Assembly (NCBI GenBank): GCA_003538625.1
Contig: DPRR01000028.1
Location: 62,001 to 126,000 of the forward strand
DNA length: 64,000 bases
Direction of reading: 5' to 3'
Source: Ignavibacteriales bacterium
GTDB lineage: Bacteria > Bacteroidota > Ignavibacteria > Ignavibacteriales > Ignavibacteriaceae
Shown: positions 41,466 to 50,857 of the stretch, one piece after another
Layout of the letters: each line of letters starts with the position of its first letter
How positions within the stretch are numbered: position 1 is the first letter of the stretch
Notes under the pieces: generated by a model
Database searches by the model: none
The model's input: the letters and a program-made list of their open reading frames with translations, nothing else
What the model was told of the DNA's origin: nothing
Translations under genes and position numbers: made by a program

Positions 41466-42786
41466 AATAATTTCCATTTTAGTAATTGCTGTAATTTTAA
41501 TTTCATGCAGCGAAAAAAAAGAACCAATTATTCAAAGTGATCTCGAGTTGAAAATGAACAGCATAGCAGAAGATTATGTAAAACTTGTTTTAAACATCGG
41601 GCAGTATGATCCTGATTTTGTTGATGCGTTTTACGGTCCAAAAGACTGGCGTGATAGTTTAAAATCAAATTTGGAGTTTGATTCAACCGCTTTTAAAAAG
41701 TTATCTTCTAAAACGGATACTTTGTTGAATGAACTTGAATCACTTTCAGAATATAGAGCTGATAGTTTAGAAACACTTCGTTTCAGATATCTTTACAAAC
41801 AACTACTTGCTTGTAAAACAAAAATATATATGTTAAATGGAGTGCTGCTTCCATTTGATGAAGAAACAAAAGCACTATATGATGCTTCAGCACCTAAACA
41901 TAATGATGAATTTTTTCAATCTACAATAAAAGAGCTGGACAAAATACTTCCCGGTAAAGGTGATGTTGCTATACGTTTGAATGAATTTAAAATGAAGTTT
42001 GCAATACCGGCAGATAAACTTAAGGATGTTTTTAACGCTGCAATTAAAGAATGCAGAACAAAAACTCTAAATCATATAATATTACCCGATGAAGAATCCT
42101 TTACCGTTGAATATGTAAATGATAAACCATGGGGAGCTTACAATTGGTATAAAGGAAATTTTCACAGTGTTATTCAGGTAAATACTGATCTACCAATATT
42201 TATTGATCGTGCTGTTGATCTTGCAGCGCACGAAGGATATCCGGGTCATCACGTTTATAATGTTTTACTGGAATCTAATCTTGCAAAAAAAAGAGGATGG
42301 AAAGAATTTACTGTTTATGCGCTGTTCTCTCCTCAATCTTTAATTGCAGAAGGAACAGCTAATTTTGGAATTGAAGTTGCTTTTCCCGGGGATGAAAGAA
42401 TTAAATTTGAAAAGGAAGTTTTGTTTCCGCTTGCAGGTTTAAATCCGGATGAAGCTGATCTCTATTATAAAGTTATAGATTTGCAGAAAAACTTTAGTTA
42501 TTCAGGGAACGAAGCCGCAAGAAATTTTTTAGATGGAATTTGGACACGCGAACAAACCGTAGAATGGCTTCAGAAAAATGCCTTACGCACTAAGGATAGT
42601 GCAGATAAATTTGTTTCGTTTATTGAAAAGTACAGAAGTTATGTAATCAATTATAATTTAGGAATGGATATGGTCAGAAATTATGTCGAGAAAAATGGCG
42701 GAGCTGAAAATAATCCAGCTAAACGTTGGCACTTGTTTGAGTATTTATTATCAACACCTCAAACTCCGGGTGGGTTAGCTAAGTAA
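41458..42786 (+). CDS. DUF885-type lipoprotein metallopeptidase
   Basis: 442 aa from a GTG start at 41458, which gives a clean lipoprotein leader NKIISILVIAVILISC with the lipid Cys; an upstream ATG (41431) would add nine residues and spoil it. Residue ~256 carries the zinc motif AAHEGYPGHHVYNV, and SLIAEGTANFGIEVAF (~293) supplies the third ligand Glu, as in gluzincins of the DUF885 family. Ends with a MDMVRNYVEK helix. Predicted periplasmic or outer-membrane-anchored peptidase. Overlaps the membrane-protein gene by 8 nt. Confidence 0.82.
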   Translation: MNKIISILVIAVILISCSEKKEPIIQSDLELKMNSIAEDYVKLVLNIGQYDPDFVDAFYGPKDWRDSLKSNLEFDSTAFKKLSSKTDTLLNELESLSEYRADSLETLRFRYLYKQLLACKTKIYMLNGVLLPFDEETKALYDASAPKHNDEFFQSTIKELDKILPGKGDVAIRLNEFKMKFAIPADKLKDVFNAAIKECRTKTLNHIILPDEESFTVEYVNDKPWGAYNWYKGNFHSVIQVNTDLPIFIDRAVDLAAHEGYPGHHVYNVLLESNLAKKRGWKEFTVYALFSPQSLIAEGTANFGIEVAFPGDERIKFEKEVLFPLAGLNPDEADLYYKVIDLQKNFSYSGNEAARNFLDGIWTREQTVEWLQKNALRTKDSADKFVSFIEKYRSYVINYNLGMDMVRNYVEKNGGAENNPAKRWHLFEYLLSTPQTPGGLAK

Positions 42787-42794
42787 GAGCACAA

Positions 42795-42931
42795 CAGTCA
42801 GTCTGAGTTTGTCGAAGACTGACTTTGATTATTATAGTCACACTTCGACAGGCTCAGTGTGACATCTAAATTTTTGATCAAACGTCATCCGTCAACGGAT
42901 TTTACCCCGATTCATCGGGACTCAGGATGAC
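42795..42931. repeat. Three adjacent palindromic repeats
   Basis: AGTCAGTCTGAGTTTGTCGA AGACTGACT (42797-42824), GTCACACTTCGACAGGCTCA GTGTGAC (42837-42863), and GTCATCCGTC...CCCCGATTCATCGGG...AGGATGAC (42884-42931). Each is its own hairpin. The first two belong with the 211-230 element family. No gene. Confidence 0.75.
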
Positions 42932-42951
42932 ATAATAATGGCAACAAATTT

Positions 42952-44103
42952 ATGGCACAAAAAATACAAACTGATTCAACTACAAAAATCTTTATTGCAA
43001 TTATTGGTTTGGTTGTAATTGCAATTGTACTAAAAGAACTTAGTCATATCTTTATTCCCTTTGTAATTGCAATTTTTCTTTTCTTTGTTTTTTCACCTCT
43101 TAACAACTTCTTAAGCAGCAAAAAAGTTCCGATGGCAGTTATTACTTTGCTTGATATCGTTATTACCTTTAGTGTGCTTTATGGAGTTGGAAGAATCGTT
43201 GTTGATTCTTTTTTTCAGTTTGCAGATGGATTGCCTTTTTATGGTGAAAAACTAAGTACTATGATTAAAACAACTGCACTGTCCTGGGGTCTTACAGATC
43301 CTTTCTTTACCGAGTTTTCGTTTGATCAATTACTTGCGAAGTTAAATGTACAAAATCTTGCAGGCGGAATATTTTCCTCCACTTTTTCTCTTCTTGGCAG
43401 TGTGCTGTTTGTGTTGTTCTTTTTTGTATTTGTGCTTTCCGGTAATGAAACAATTTATGAATCTATCAAACACCGGTATGTATTTAAAAAAGTTAATCCT
43501 CAACTAAAGAAAATAAAAAGGAATCTACAGCACTCTGATGCTACGGTTGATGAGCAAAAACTTCTTGATGAATTTCAACATGAAAGACAATTACGTGAAC
43601 AACAGCTTGAAACAACATTCAAAAAAATAACTGAGCAAATTCAGCGTTACATAATTGCAAAGGTTGGTGTTAATCTTGTTGCGGGTATTATAACAACAAT
43701 TGTCTTATCAATTATTGGTGTAGATTTTCCCATAGTCTGGGGTTTATTTGTATTTCTCTTCAATTTTATACCGACCATAGGTTCCGCCGCGGCATTAGTT
43801 TTTCCGGTGCTGTTCACATTGGTTCAATTTGATTCTTTTGGAACAGTAATTCTGGTTTTGATTTTGATGGCCGGAATTCAAACATTAGCTTTTAATGTTG
43901 CAGAGCCAATGATTCTTGGCAGGCGATTAAATTTAAACCCACTTTTAATTCTGATGTCTGTTTTAGTCTGGGGTTACATTTGGGGTATTGTTGGAATGCT
44001 GCTATCAGTTCCGCTTACTGCGATAATTAAAATTATCATTTCAAATTCCAATTCGCCTGATATGGAATTCTTTGGACAATTGATGAGCCAGGAAAAAAAA
44101 TAA
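42952..44103 (+). CDS. AI-2E family membrane transporter
   Basis: 383 aa. About eight membrane helices; characteristic IFIPFVIAIFLFFVFSPLNN near the start and FPIVWGLFVFLFNFIPTIGS, AEPMILGRRLNLNPLLILMS and GMLLSVPLTAIIKIII at the end. A hydrophilic segment (~175-225, LQHSDATVDEQKLLDEFQHE) interrupts the middle. Family members have been assigned autoinducer-2, Na+/H+ or other export roles, so the substrate is open. Confidence 0.88.
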   Translation: MAQKIQTDSTTKIFIAIIGLVVIAIVLKELSHIFIPFVIAIFLFFVFSPLNNFLSSKKVPMAVITLLDIVITFSVLYGVGRIVVDSFFQFADGLPFYGEKLSTMIKTTALSWGLTDPFFTEFSFDQLLAKLNVQNLAGGIFSSTFSLLGSVLFVLFFFVFVLSGNETIYESIKHRYVFKKVNPQLKKIKRNLQHSDATVDEQKLLDEFQHERQLREQQLETTFKKITEQIQRYIIAKVGVNLVAGIITTIVLSIIGVDFPIVWGLFVFLFNFIPTIGSAAALVFPVLFTLVQFDSFGTVILVLILMAGIQTLAFNVAEPMILGRRLNLNPLLILMSVLVWGYIWGIVGMLLSVPLTAIIKIIISNSNSPDMEFFGQLMSQEKK

Positions 44104-44153
44104 ATGTGTGCCCCGATCAGCTGAAAGTTGTCCCTTCATAGAATATAATACAA

Positions 44154-45155
44154 TTAATCCAGGCTAAATTTTCTAACCAGCGAGTCTAATTTTTCCGCAT
44201 CCACAAAAACCTCTTTAAATATATCTGCAATCATTTCTTTTGTAATGCGGTTAAAATCTTCTTCACGCGGGAAAACACAAACTCCGCCTAAATCTATTGC
44301 CGCAGGACTAACCAGCATTTTACTTTCATCTTCTGCAAAAAAAATAGCCGGGCGGTGTTTTGCCCTTAAAAATATTATCACCCGCCATCCATAATCTTCT
44401 TCATAAAATGATATAAGATTTAACATTGGTTCCTGTTCTTCATTCATCAGTTTAGAATATGTTTTGTAAAACTTATTAAAAGAATTTACAACTAATTCTT
44501 TATCTAAACTTTCAATCGAAACAAACTTTCTGATTCCGTCATCAACAGCATAAAAAGATAAATCATCATTCTCATAAATCACTTTCCCGTACTCATTTTT
44601 TATTTGATGAAACTCATCATCTATCGGCATAAAGAATTTATTGCCTGCCTGAAAATGCAAATGATCCGGAGCAGAAGCACCACATCTTGGTCCGTTATAT
44701 ATAACTGAATAATATTTTGAAAGATCTTTACTTAAATCCAGCATATCAGAAAAAGTATCAATAATTTTTTGCGGTGAATGTTCTTTATAGGTTAACGTAA
44801 AATGAGTCGGAAAAATCGGGAAAGGATTACATAGAATAATATACTTGCTGTTATATAAAATCCCCTTTTGTTCTGCAGGAAGATTTTCTGTGCATAAAAA
44901 ACATTTCCGCTCGCTTACAGATTTAGGATCAACCTTTGCAGATGTTGAAGTTATTCTACCCGCATTAAATTGTGCTTTTATTTTATATCCATTAAATTGA
45001 AATGATTTTGACTTAACTGTTTTAAGAGATTTATAACCGGCATTAAGCATTGGCCAGTCATTATATTGGAGTTCAAATAATCTTTTTGCAGCATCTGAAA
45101 AATTATTATCTTTTAAATAATTTTTAATTAGTTCATCGTTTGGTGTAGCTGTCAT
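44154..45155 (-). CDS. DUF4922 / HIT-like nucleotidyl-transfer fold protein
   Basis: 333 aa. KCFLCTENLPAEQKGILY (zinc-like CxxC), FPIFPTHFTLTYKEHSPQKI and the histidine-triad-like CGASAPDHLHFQAG (~190-203) place it in the GalT/HIT superfamily, close to the DUF4922 group of Bacteroidota and distantly to GDP-glucose phosphorylases. It probably acts on a nucleotide-sugar or sugar phosphate. Its start overlaps the end of the glycosyltransferase gene by 23 bp, and the SpoIID-like gene is next, forming a three-gene operon. Confidence 0.75.
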   Translation of the reverse strand: MTATPNDELIKNYLKDNNFSDAAKRLFELQYNDWPMLNAGYKSLKTVKSKSFQFNGYKIKAQFNAGRITSTSAKVDPKSVSERKCFLCTENLPAEQKGILYNSKYIILCNPFPIFPTHFTLTYKEHSPQKIIDTFSDMLDLSKDLSKYYSVIYNGPRCGASAPDHLHFQAGNKFFMPIDDEFHQIKNEYGKVIYENDDLSFYAVDDGIRKFVSIESLDKELVVNSFNKFYKTYSKLMNEEQEPMLNLISFYEEDYGWRVIIFLRAKHRPAIFFAEDESKMLVSPAAIDLGGVCVFPREEDFNRITKEMIADIFKEVFVDAEKLDSLVRKFSLD

Positions 45156-46269
45156 TTTTCTCTTTTAATAATTTTGAATAAACATTTATTACTTGTTCTG
45201 TAACTTTTTCAAGATCAAATAGATCAGCAACTCTTTTTCTTGCATTATAACCAAAGCTACTACGTTTTTCAAGATCAAGAATTAATTGTTCAAGTTTTTC
45301 TGCTAAATCATTTCCATCTTTTACTGTAAAAAGGTAAGATGTTTCATTATCAACTGCAATATCCAGCACACCATCGGAATTAGAACAAACCGTCGCTTTT
45401 TCCATCGCCATTGCTTCAATCAGCCCTAATCCAAAAGCCTCTGCGTGTGATGGAAAAACAAATATATCCATTGCACAAAGCACATCCGGAATATCAGATC
45501 TATAACCGACAAAGTACAAATTGTTTAAATTATAATTATCTGCAAGCTGCTTTATACTTTTTGCATATTCATCTTCGCCGCGGCTTGCTTCACCCACTAC
45601 AACAAATTTAAGGTTTGAATATTTTTTGTTCAATAAACTTGCTGCCAGCAGTAATTCCTCGTGTCCTTTACCGGGACTAAATCTCCCGGTCATTCCTATC
45701 AGAATTTCATCATCAGATATTTTTAATTCGTTTCTCAACTTGTTTTTATCGGTGTTATTAGGATTAAACTTTGTCAGATCAACACCATTAAAAATTATTT
45801 GAACCTTTTTTTGATCTATTGAAGTTGTTTTGATTAAATTTCTTTTTATCACACTGCTAATTGCTATTGCGGCAGTTATCCGTTTGTAAATTATATTATG
45901 CAAAAAATCTTTTTTGATAATATATGAACCAACATGTTTTGTAAACACAAGTGGTGTTTTGTCTTTATGAATTTTTAATGCGGGAACAATTAACCATAAA
46001 TCTTTTGATGCATGACTATGAATCGCATCAAATCTTCCTGATTTTAAAATTGTAATAACTTTAAGGATCGAAAATGGATTTGGAATTTTTCCGCTCTTTA
46101 TGGAGTGAATAATGATTCCGAGATTATTTGCCTCTAATTGTAGACGCGATTCATCCGTACAAAGAAGTTCTACTTTAATGTTATTTTTTAAAAGCTGTTT
46201 TATTCCTGTAAGCGTAACCATTTCCATTCCGCCCCAGCTTTTTGATAAACAGGAATAAAGAATCTTCAT
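45133..46269 (-). CDS. Glycosyltransferase family 4
   Basis: 378 aa, GT-B fold. N-terminal MKILYSCLSKSWGGMEMVTL with the GG acceptor-side motif; FDAIHSHASKDLWLIVPALK; C-terminal donor domain IGMTGRFSPGKGHEELLLAA, YFVGYRSDIPDVLCAMDIFV and FPSHAEAFGLGLIEAMAMEK with the EX7E pattern. It would transfer a sugar from a nucleotide donor onto a cell-envelope lipid or polymer. Middle gene of the SpoIID/GT4/DUF4922 operon. Confidence 0.9.
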   Translation of the reverse strand: MKILYSCLSKSWGGMEMVTLTGIKQLLKNNIKVELLCTDESRLQLEANNLGIIIHSIKSGKIPNPFSILKVITILKSGRFDAIHSHASKDLWLIVPALKIHKDKTPLVFTKHVGSYIIKKDFLHNIIYKRITAAIAISSVIKRNLIKTTSIDQKKVQIIFNGVDLTKFNPNNTDKNKLRNELKISDDEILIGMTGRFSPGKGHEELLLAASLLNKKYSNLKFVVVGEASRGEDEYAKSIKQLADNYNLNNLYFVGYRSDIPDVLCAMDIFVFPSHAEAFGLGLIEAMAMEKATVCSNSDGVLDIAVDNETSYLFTVKDGNDLAEKLEQLILDLEKRSSFGYNARKRVADLFDLEKVTEQVINVYSKLLKEKNDSYTKR

Positions 46270-46284
46270 AACTTCTTAATGCTT

Positions 46285-47637
46285 TTAATAAATCTTTTTA
46301 AGTACAGCACCTTTAAAATAATGTATTGCAATCTCATCAAACTGATAACCTTGTTCCGCCATAACTGCAGCTCCAATCTGGCAAAGCCCAACGCCATGCC
46401 CCCACCCTGCACCGCGCAAAATAAATTTTTCCGGTACACCATCGGCACCTCCATACTTTTCAACAATAAATGCAGAACTGTAAAGATGTGTTTCAGACAA
46501 TGTTCTTCTTATCTCAAGTTCTTTTCCTATTGTTAAAGTTTTTTTTGTACCAATAATTTTAAGTTTAACAAGTCTTGATGAAAAACCCCGCTCAACAGGA
46601 ATAAGATCTTTTATTTGTCCAAAATCAATCCCGCTTTTTCTTTTAATAAGATCACTCAACTGGTTTTGTGTAAACTCTACTTTCCACCTGTAAAAATCCT
46701 TTGTCTCCTGATCATAATCCAAAAGTATTTGATTTAAAATTTTTGGATCTGATGTATTACAAAATGCCGGTGGATTTTCTCTAATCCATTTTACTGCATT
46801 TTCTTCCTTAGTAAAATCATCATTATAATCATCTGCAATAAATTTATAATCATAAACTGCACTTAATGAAGGATGTTTTACAGGCTCCCAAACATTCTCA
46901 AACGATTCAGATATTCCTCCGCAGGATTTTGAAAACCGTGCGTCCAGAATCTTATCACCCTCTAACAGTACTATTCCTGCTGTTTGCTCTACGGCTTTAC
47001 GTACAGCATCAGAAGTCATTTTGGTAACACCCTGATAACGCTGACAATGATCATCTGCACATACATCAAATAATTTATGATCTTCCCTATCGTACCATTT
47101 AATTAATTCTTCCTCACTCCGGTGCATCGTTTTATAATCCGAGTGCTCTGACTTTATCTGCTTTGATTTTTCTATCTGCGCAAGCAGCCAGCTTCTGGAA
47201 ACAACCGCTGTTGCTTTAAGCATCTGCATAGAACATTTTGCGCTCATTTCAGATGAAATTACACTCATTAAATATTTTTCAATCGGTATAATATTAATTA
47301 CAACAATATTTCCATTTTCTTTAAGAAGTTTTAGTGAATGTGTAAAACGCTGCTTCTCTTTTCTTTCCCAGTGAAACTTAACCCCTATTACAACATCACG
47401 AATCAAAAATGATTCAATTTCTGTATCCTGAGGCTCAAAAATTATTTCATCGGTTATCTCAATTTTATCTTTATCACCCTTACATACAATTCTGTCATTA
47501 ACAATTTCAGCTTCATATCTTCCGCTAAAAAAATGTTTAAATCCGTACGAACTAAAATCGCCGTACAGTTCAAACTTTATTTTCTTATCTGTCAAAATCC
47601 CGACGTTTATTAAAGGTTCGCTTTCATAACCTGACAT
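46285..47637 (-). CDS. SpoIID/LytB domain protein
   Basis: 450 aa. An N-terminal all-beta domain (INVGILTDKKIKFELYGDFS) precedes the SpoIID core: IPIEKYLMSVISSEMSAKCS, LKATAVVSRSWLLAQI, FDVCADDHCQRYQGVT, AVEQTAGIVLLEGDKILDAR, SKSCGGISES and the terminal HGVGLCQIGAAVMAEQGY. SpoIID is a lytic transglycosylase acting on denuded peptidoglycan in sporulation; relatives occur in non-sporulating Bacteroidota. The protein has no obvious signal peptide, which is odd for a wall enzyme. First gene of the operon. Confidence 0.88.
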   Translation of the reverse strand: MSGYESEPLINVGILTDKKIKFELYGDFSSYGFKHFFSGRYEAEIVNDRIVCKGDKDKIEITDEIIFEPQDTEIESFLIRDVVIGVKFHWERKEKQRFTHSLKLLKENGNIVVINIIPIEKYLMSVISSEMSAKCSMQMLKATAVVSRSWLLAQIEKSKQIKSEHSDYKTMHRSEEELIKWYDREDHKLFDVCADDHCQRYQGVTKMTSDAVRKAVEQTAGIVLLEGDKILDARFSKSCGGISESFENVWEPVKHPSLSAVYDYKFIADDYNDDFTKEENAVKWIRENPPAFCNTSDPKILNQILLDYDQETKDFYRWKVEFTQNQLSDLIKRKSGIDFGQIKDLIPVERGFSSRLVKLKIIGTKKTLTIGKELEIRRTLSETHLYSSAFIVEKYGGADGVPEKFILRGAGWGHGVGLCQIGAAVMAEQGYQFDEIAIHYFKGAVLKKIY

Positions 47638-47719
47638 AATTATATCCGTAAAATTGATTTAAATAATTAATATGTTTTATATCTAAAATATAAGAATTGT
47701 AAAGATGAATAGTAGAAAT

Positions 47720-47750
47720 CAAACCCAGTTCAACCAATAAATTGGGTTTG
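47720..47750 (-). terminator. Hairpin after the matrixin gene
   Basis: CAAACCCA and TGGGTTTG arms (47720-47727, 47743-47750) just past the stop at 47764; the transcript continues into a moderately T-rich stretch (GATTTCTACT). A similar hairpin follows the other cassette at 52389-52414. Confidence 0.5.
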
Positions 47751-47763
47751 TAGATTACAAGTG

Positions 47764-50295
47764 TTATTTAAGCAGCAGCATCTTCTTAGAGTTTATAAAA
47801 CTTCCTGCCTGCATTTTATAAATATAAACTCCGCTTGCAAGTGATGACGAATTAAAGTTCACTTCATATCTTCCTTTTGGTTTTTCTTCATTGACAAGAG
47901 TAGTTATTTCATTACCGAGTATGTCATACACTTTGATTGAAACAAATCCATTTTTAGGAATCTGGAATTTTATTATTGTACTCGGGTTAAACGGATTTGG
48001 ATAGTTTTGTTCCAATGAATATTCTGTGATTACTGATTCACCCGATAAGTTTAACTCAATAGGATTGTTTTTTAAAAGCACGCTTTCATCGGATTTTATT
48101 ATTGCTGAGGCATATTCAGGTTCAAAATCATTATTTACTTTTAATCTTACAGCTAACAATGAATTAGGCAAACCGGTTATATTAAAACTAAAAGTTGCTG
48201 TTTTTAATTTTTCAACATTATTACCATCCATTTGAATATGATTCAATTCTGCCAGAACAACTCCGGTAAACTTATCTATCAATTCGACTTTAAATGAGAT
48301 AAATTTATTTTGCAGTTGAACCAATGCTAAAATAGAATCTGTAACTCCGTACTCAATTGAGTAAACTAATGTATTGGTTTCATTACTTGTAAAGCTATTT
48401 GTTATCAGATTTGTGTTCAAATCCTCAAGACTTAAAATTCCAACTGTATCTTCAAAACTTTCAAAATCTATATTTGAACCGTTAAAGTTTATATCTCCAA
48501 TTCTGAAGAAGTATTCAACTTCTTCTTTATATGCTAACGCTTGAACACCGGAAGCCATTATCAGTGCGTTATCTTTATTTATACTGTTAAGGTTAGCTGA
48601 ATGTGTAAACGCATAGGGCAAACTATTAGTTGTAAAAGAAACCAGATGCATATCCTGTAAAGTAGATGCATTAAAAATACGTACATCCTTTCCTGTTGTA
48701 CCTGCTGTTTTAACAGAGCCATATTTAATAAACTTGTTTGTAAATGTATTACCAGAAAAAGGATTCTCACTCCACGATACAACGCTTGCACCCGTATAAA
48801 ATGCAACATCAGGACTTAGAACATTATTACCATACTGAGCGAAAGATGAACTCCAGTTTGTGGTTCTGCTTCTTGATAAAGTTTTTCTGTAAGTGGAGCC
48901 ATAATAAGGCGTACCTATCCAAACAAGCTGTACATCATTTGAATTTGAAACATTTATTGATGGATAATAATTAACAGGAAATCCGCATCCCTGTGAAACC
49001 TGATCTACTGCCGAAACTAAAAAGGTATGATCACTTTGTGCTGTTAAATTACAATATCTTATAGTACTGTAGTTGTTCTGCCACGCTAAATGAAATGTTG
49101 CTGTGCCGGGGGTGGTTTTATATGCTGCAATAGTTGGATTTATATTAGCACTGTTATAATTATCAACACTGCCTGAACTATATAATGTTATCTGCTTTGA
49201 ATCAAATGATAACACACCCGTAACATACCATATTCCATAATCTTCCCAGGCAACAGCTATATTATCATTGCTGGCATACCCAACCACCGGTTTATAATTT
49301 TCTTCGGAATATATAGTTAGATAACTTTCATAAATTGTAGAAGTAAACTGTAACTGACCATTTGCAAAACAAGCTGCTTTAATAGCTGCAAACTCATTAT
49401 TATCTCCCGCCCAGGTTTGATAAACTATTATAAGTCTTTGATAGCCATAATAAAAATCTATTGATGGAGATTTGGAAGGATTTCTATCAATTGGTTTACC
49501 GCCATTCATTATATGCCAGGTTGCACCATTGTCTGTGCTTCTTTCATACCAAACATAACCCATACTTTCGTAAACAAGATGCAGGTAACCATAATCGCAT
49601 TTTATTACTTTACGCTGACCGCTGTTTGCAAATGAACCTGTATTGGAGTGGTGCGGGTATTTGTAGAGTGCTGTATAAGTATCATTCTCAATAGGATTAA
49701 TACTTCTTGGATTTAATCCTTCAAAGTTATCAGACCAGTATGAGAATTTATAATTTATATTACTACCACTTGGTTGATATGATGAGGGTGCATTAATTAG
49801 CCCATCTTCGTATTGAAATATTTGACCAATTGTTAATCCAGTAGCTATAATTCCATTAAATTCTGTAATTGCTGTTAAGTCAATATTAGTTTTATAACGG
49901 TATCTTGCCTTATAAGTGCCTGTGGTTATATTAGATATTAATACTTGTTCTAATCCTACGGTTGTAAAATCATTTAGAATCCATCCTCCATTGTATTGTT
50001 GAAAACGATTAAATTTCCTATCAATATCCTGAAAAGGCTGCTCTTTTGCCTCAAACCTTCTTTGAGAACCATGATTAAAAGCAAAAGATTTTTCTTTGTT
50101 TGGCAAATTATCAGTATTAAAGTCTTGATAAATTCCAGGAATAACTTCAGCATTTACAATTCCACCATTTACAACTGAACCATCAGGATTTTTGAATTCA
50201 TTTTTAATTTTGACAGTTGCATATATACTCTGTATTCCTTCAATATCATATTGGTGCAGTATTCGTTTATTTGGATTAGAAATATCAAAATACAT
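47764..50295 (-). CDS. Matrixin-type exported metalloprotease, C-terminal part after an in-frame stop
   Basis: 843 aa from the first available ATG, but that Met is the Met-turn of a matrixin active site, so it is not the natural start. Read upward in the same frame, codons continue without a break through SNNSETVMYFD, the zinc site ALHELGHILGLCHS, and LLLLNDSYHTFSLDQ to a TGA at 50434-50436; the N-terminal third lies beyond it. After the catalytic domain come a long beta region with a BNR/sialidase-like stretch (GYLHLVYESMGYVWYERSTD, ~240) shared with the 53131-56376 protein, and a T9SS sorting domain (LEQNYPNPFNPSTIIKFQ, LASGVYIYKMQAG, KKMLLLK). Functional only if the stop is read through or is an assembly error. 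Confidence 0.7.
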   Translation of the reverse strand: MYFDISNPNKRILHQYDIEGIQSIYATVKIKNEFKNPDGSVVNGGIVNAEVIPGIYQDFNTDNLPNKEKSFAFNHGSQRRFEAKEQPFQDIDRKFNRFQQYNGGWILNDFTTVGLEQVLISNITTGTYKARYRYKTNIDLTAITEFNGIIATGLTIGQIFQYEDGLINAPSSYQPSGSNINYKFSYWSDNFEGLNPRSINPIENDTYTALYKYPHHSNTGSFANSGQRKVIKCDYGYLHLVYESMGYVWYERSTDNGATWHIMNGGKPIDRNPSKSPSIDFYYGYQRLIIVYQTWAGDNNEFAAIKAACFANGQLQFTSTIYESYLTIYSEENYKPVVGYASNDNIAVAWEDYGIWYVTGVLSFDSKQITLYSSGSVDNYNSANINPTIAAYKTTPGTATFHLAWQNNYSTIRYCNLTAQSDHTFLVSAVDQVSQGCGFPVNYYPSINVSNSNDVQLVWIGTPYYGSTYRKTLSRSRTTNWSSSFAQYGNNVLSPDVAFYTGASVVSWSENPFSGNTFTNKFIKYGSVKTAGTTGKDVRIFNASTLQDMHLVSFTTNSLPYAFTHSANLNSINKDNALIMASGVQALAYKEEVEYFFRIGDINFNGSNIDFESFEDTVGILSLEDLNTNLITNSFTSNETNTLVYSIEYGVTDSILALVQLQNKFISFKVELIDKFTGVVLAELNHIQMDGNNVEKLKTATFSFNITGLPNSLLAVRLKVNNDFEPEYASAIIKSDESVLLKNNPIELNLSGESVITEYSLEQNYPNPFNPSTIIKFQIPKNGFVSIKVYDILGNEITTLVNEEKPKGRYEVNFNSSSLASGVYIYKMQAGSFINSKKMLLLK

Positions 50296-50433
50296 TACTG
50301 TTTCAGAATTATTTGAGTGGCATAATCCTAAAATATGCCCTAATTCATGTAAAGCAACAGCTTGTAAATCCTTTGCGTTTTGAGGATTTTGATCTAATGA
50401 AAAAGTATGATAGGAATCATTTAATAAAAGTAA

Positions 50434-50832
50434 TCACTGACAATTGGTTTCGGGATACCAAGATACTGCAACTCTACTTTCAGTTTGACCAGTCGAAAGC
50501 CATTCATTTATAACTTGTACAAATTTAATATAAATATCTGCTTCCGCTGAATTCGATGTTTCAAGGAATGTAAATGGTACTGCGCATGACCATGTATTGA
50601 ATGCTGCTACAAATGCACTTTTTTCCTGATCACCAGTAATATCGCTAGTGCCATTAGCAAAATAAAATTTGAGTTCTGATTGAGTCCAATTACCTCCATT
50701 TATAGTAAAATTACCCATATCAGGGCAAGAAGAATTATTACAAAATGCCCATTGAGCAAAACCTGAATCAAAAATAATAATGACAAGAAATATTATTAGA
50801 AAATATAATCTAGAATTTAAATATGATGTCAT
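50434..50832 (-). CDS. Matrixin-type exported metalloprotease, N-terminal part before an in-frame TGA
   Basis: 132 aa, ATG at 50830-50832 behind AAGGAGG. Signal peptide MTSYLNSRLYFLIIFLVIII, then the matrixin N-terminal subdomain: WTQSELKFYFANGTSDITGD, AAFNTWSCAVPFTFLETSNS, ADIYIKFVQVINEW and VAVSWYPETNCQ just before TGA. The same reading frame continues past the stop into the HELGH zinc site, so this is the 5' half of a ~1022-codon gene. The likely sense codon is TGG (Trp). It lies 25 nt after a lipoprotein gene. Confidence 0.7.
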   Translation of the reverse strand: MTSYLNSRLYFLIIFLVIIIFDSGFAQWAFCNNSSCPDMGNFTINGGNWTQSELKFYFANGTSDITGDQEKSAFVAAFNTWSCAVPFTFLETSNSAEADIYIKFVQVINEWLSTGQTESRVAVSWYPETNCQ

Positions 50833-50857
50833 AAAACCTCCTTGAATTTTAAAGTTT

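Noticed and set aside
50434..50436. Selenocysteine codon or TGA reassigned to Trp
   Set aside because: Other genes in the window end normally at TGA (for example arginase), no selenocysteine insertion hairpin was recognised, and the residue is not at a redox site. A mutation or assembly error is simpler.
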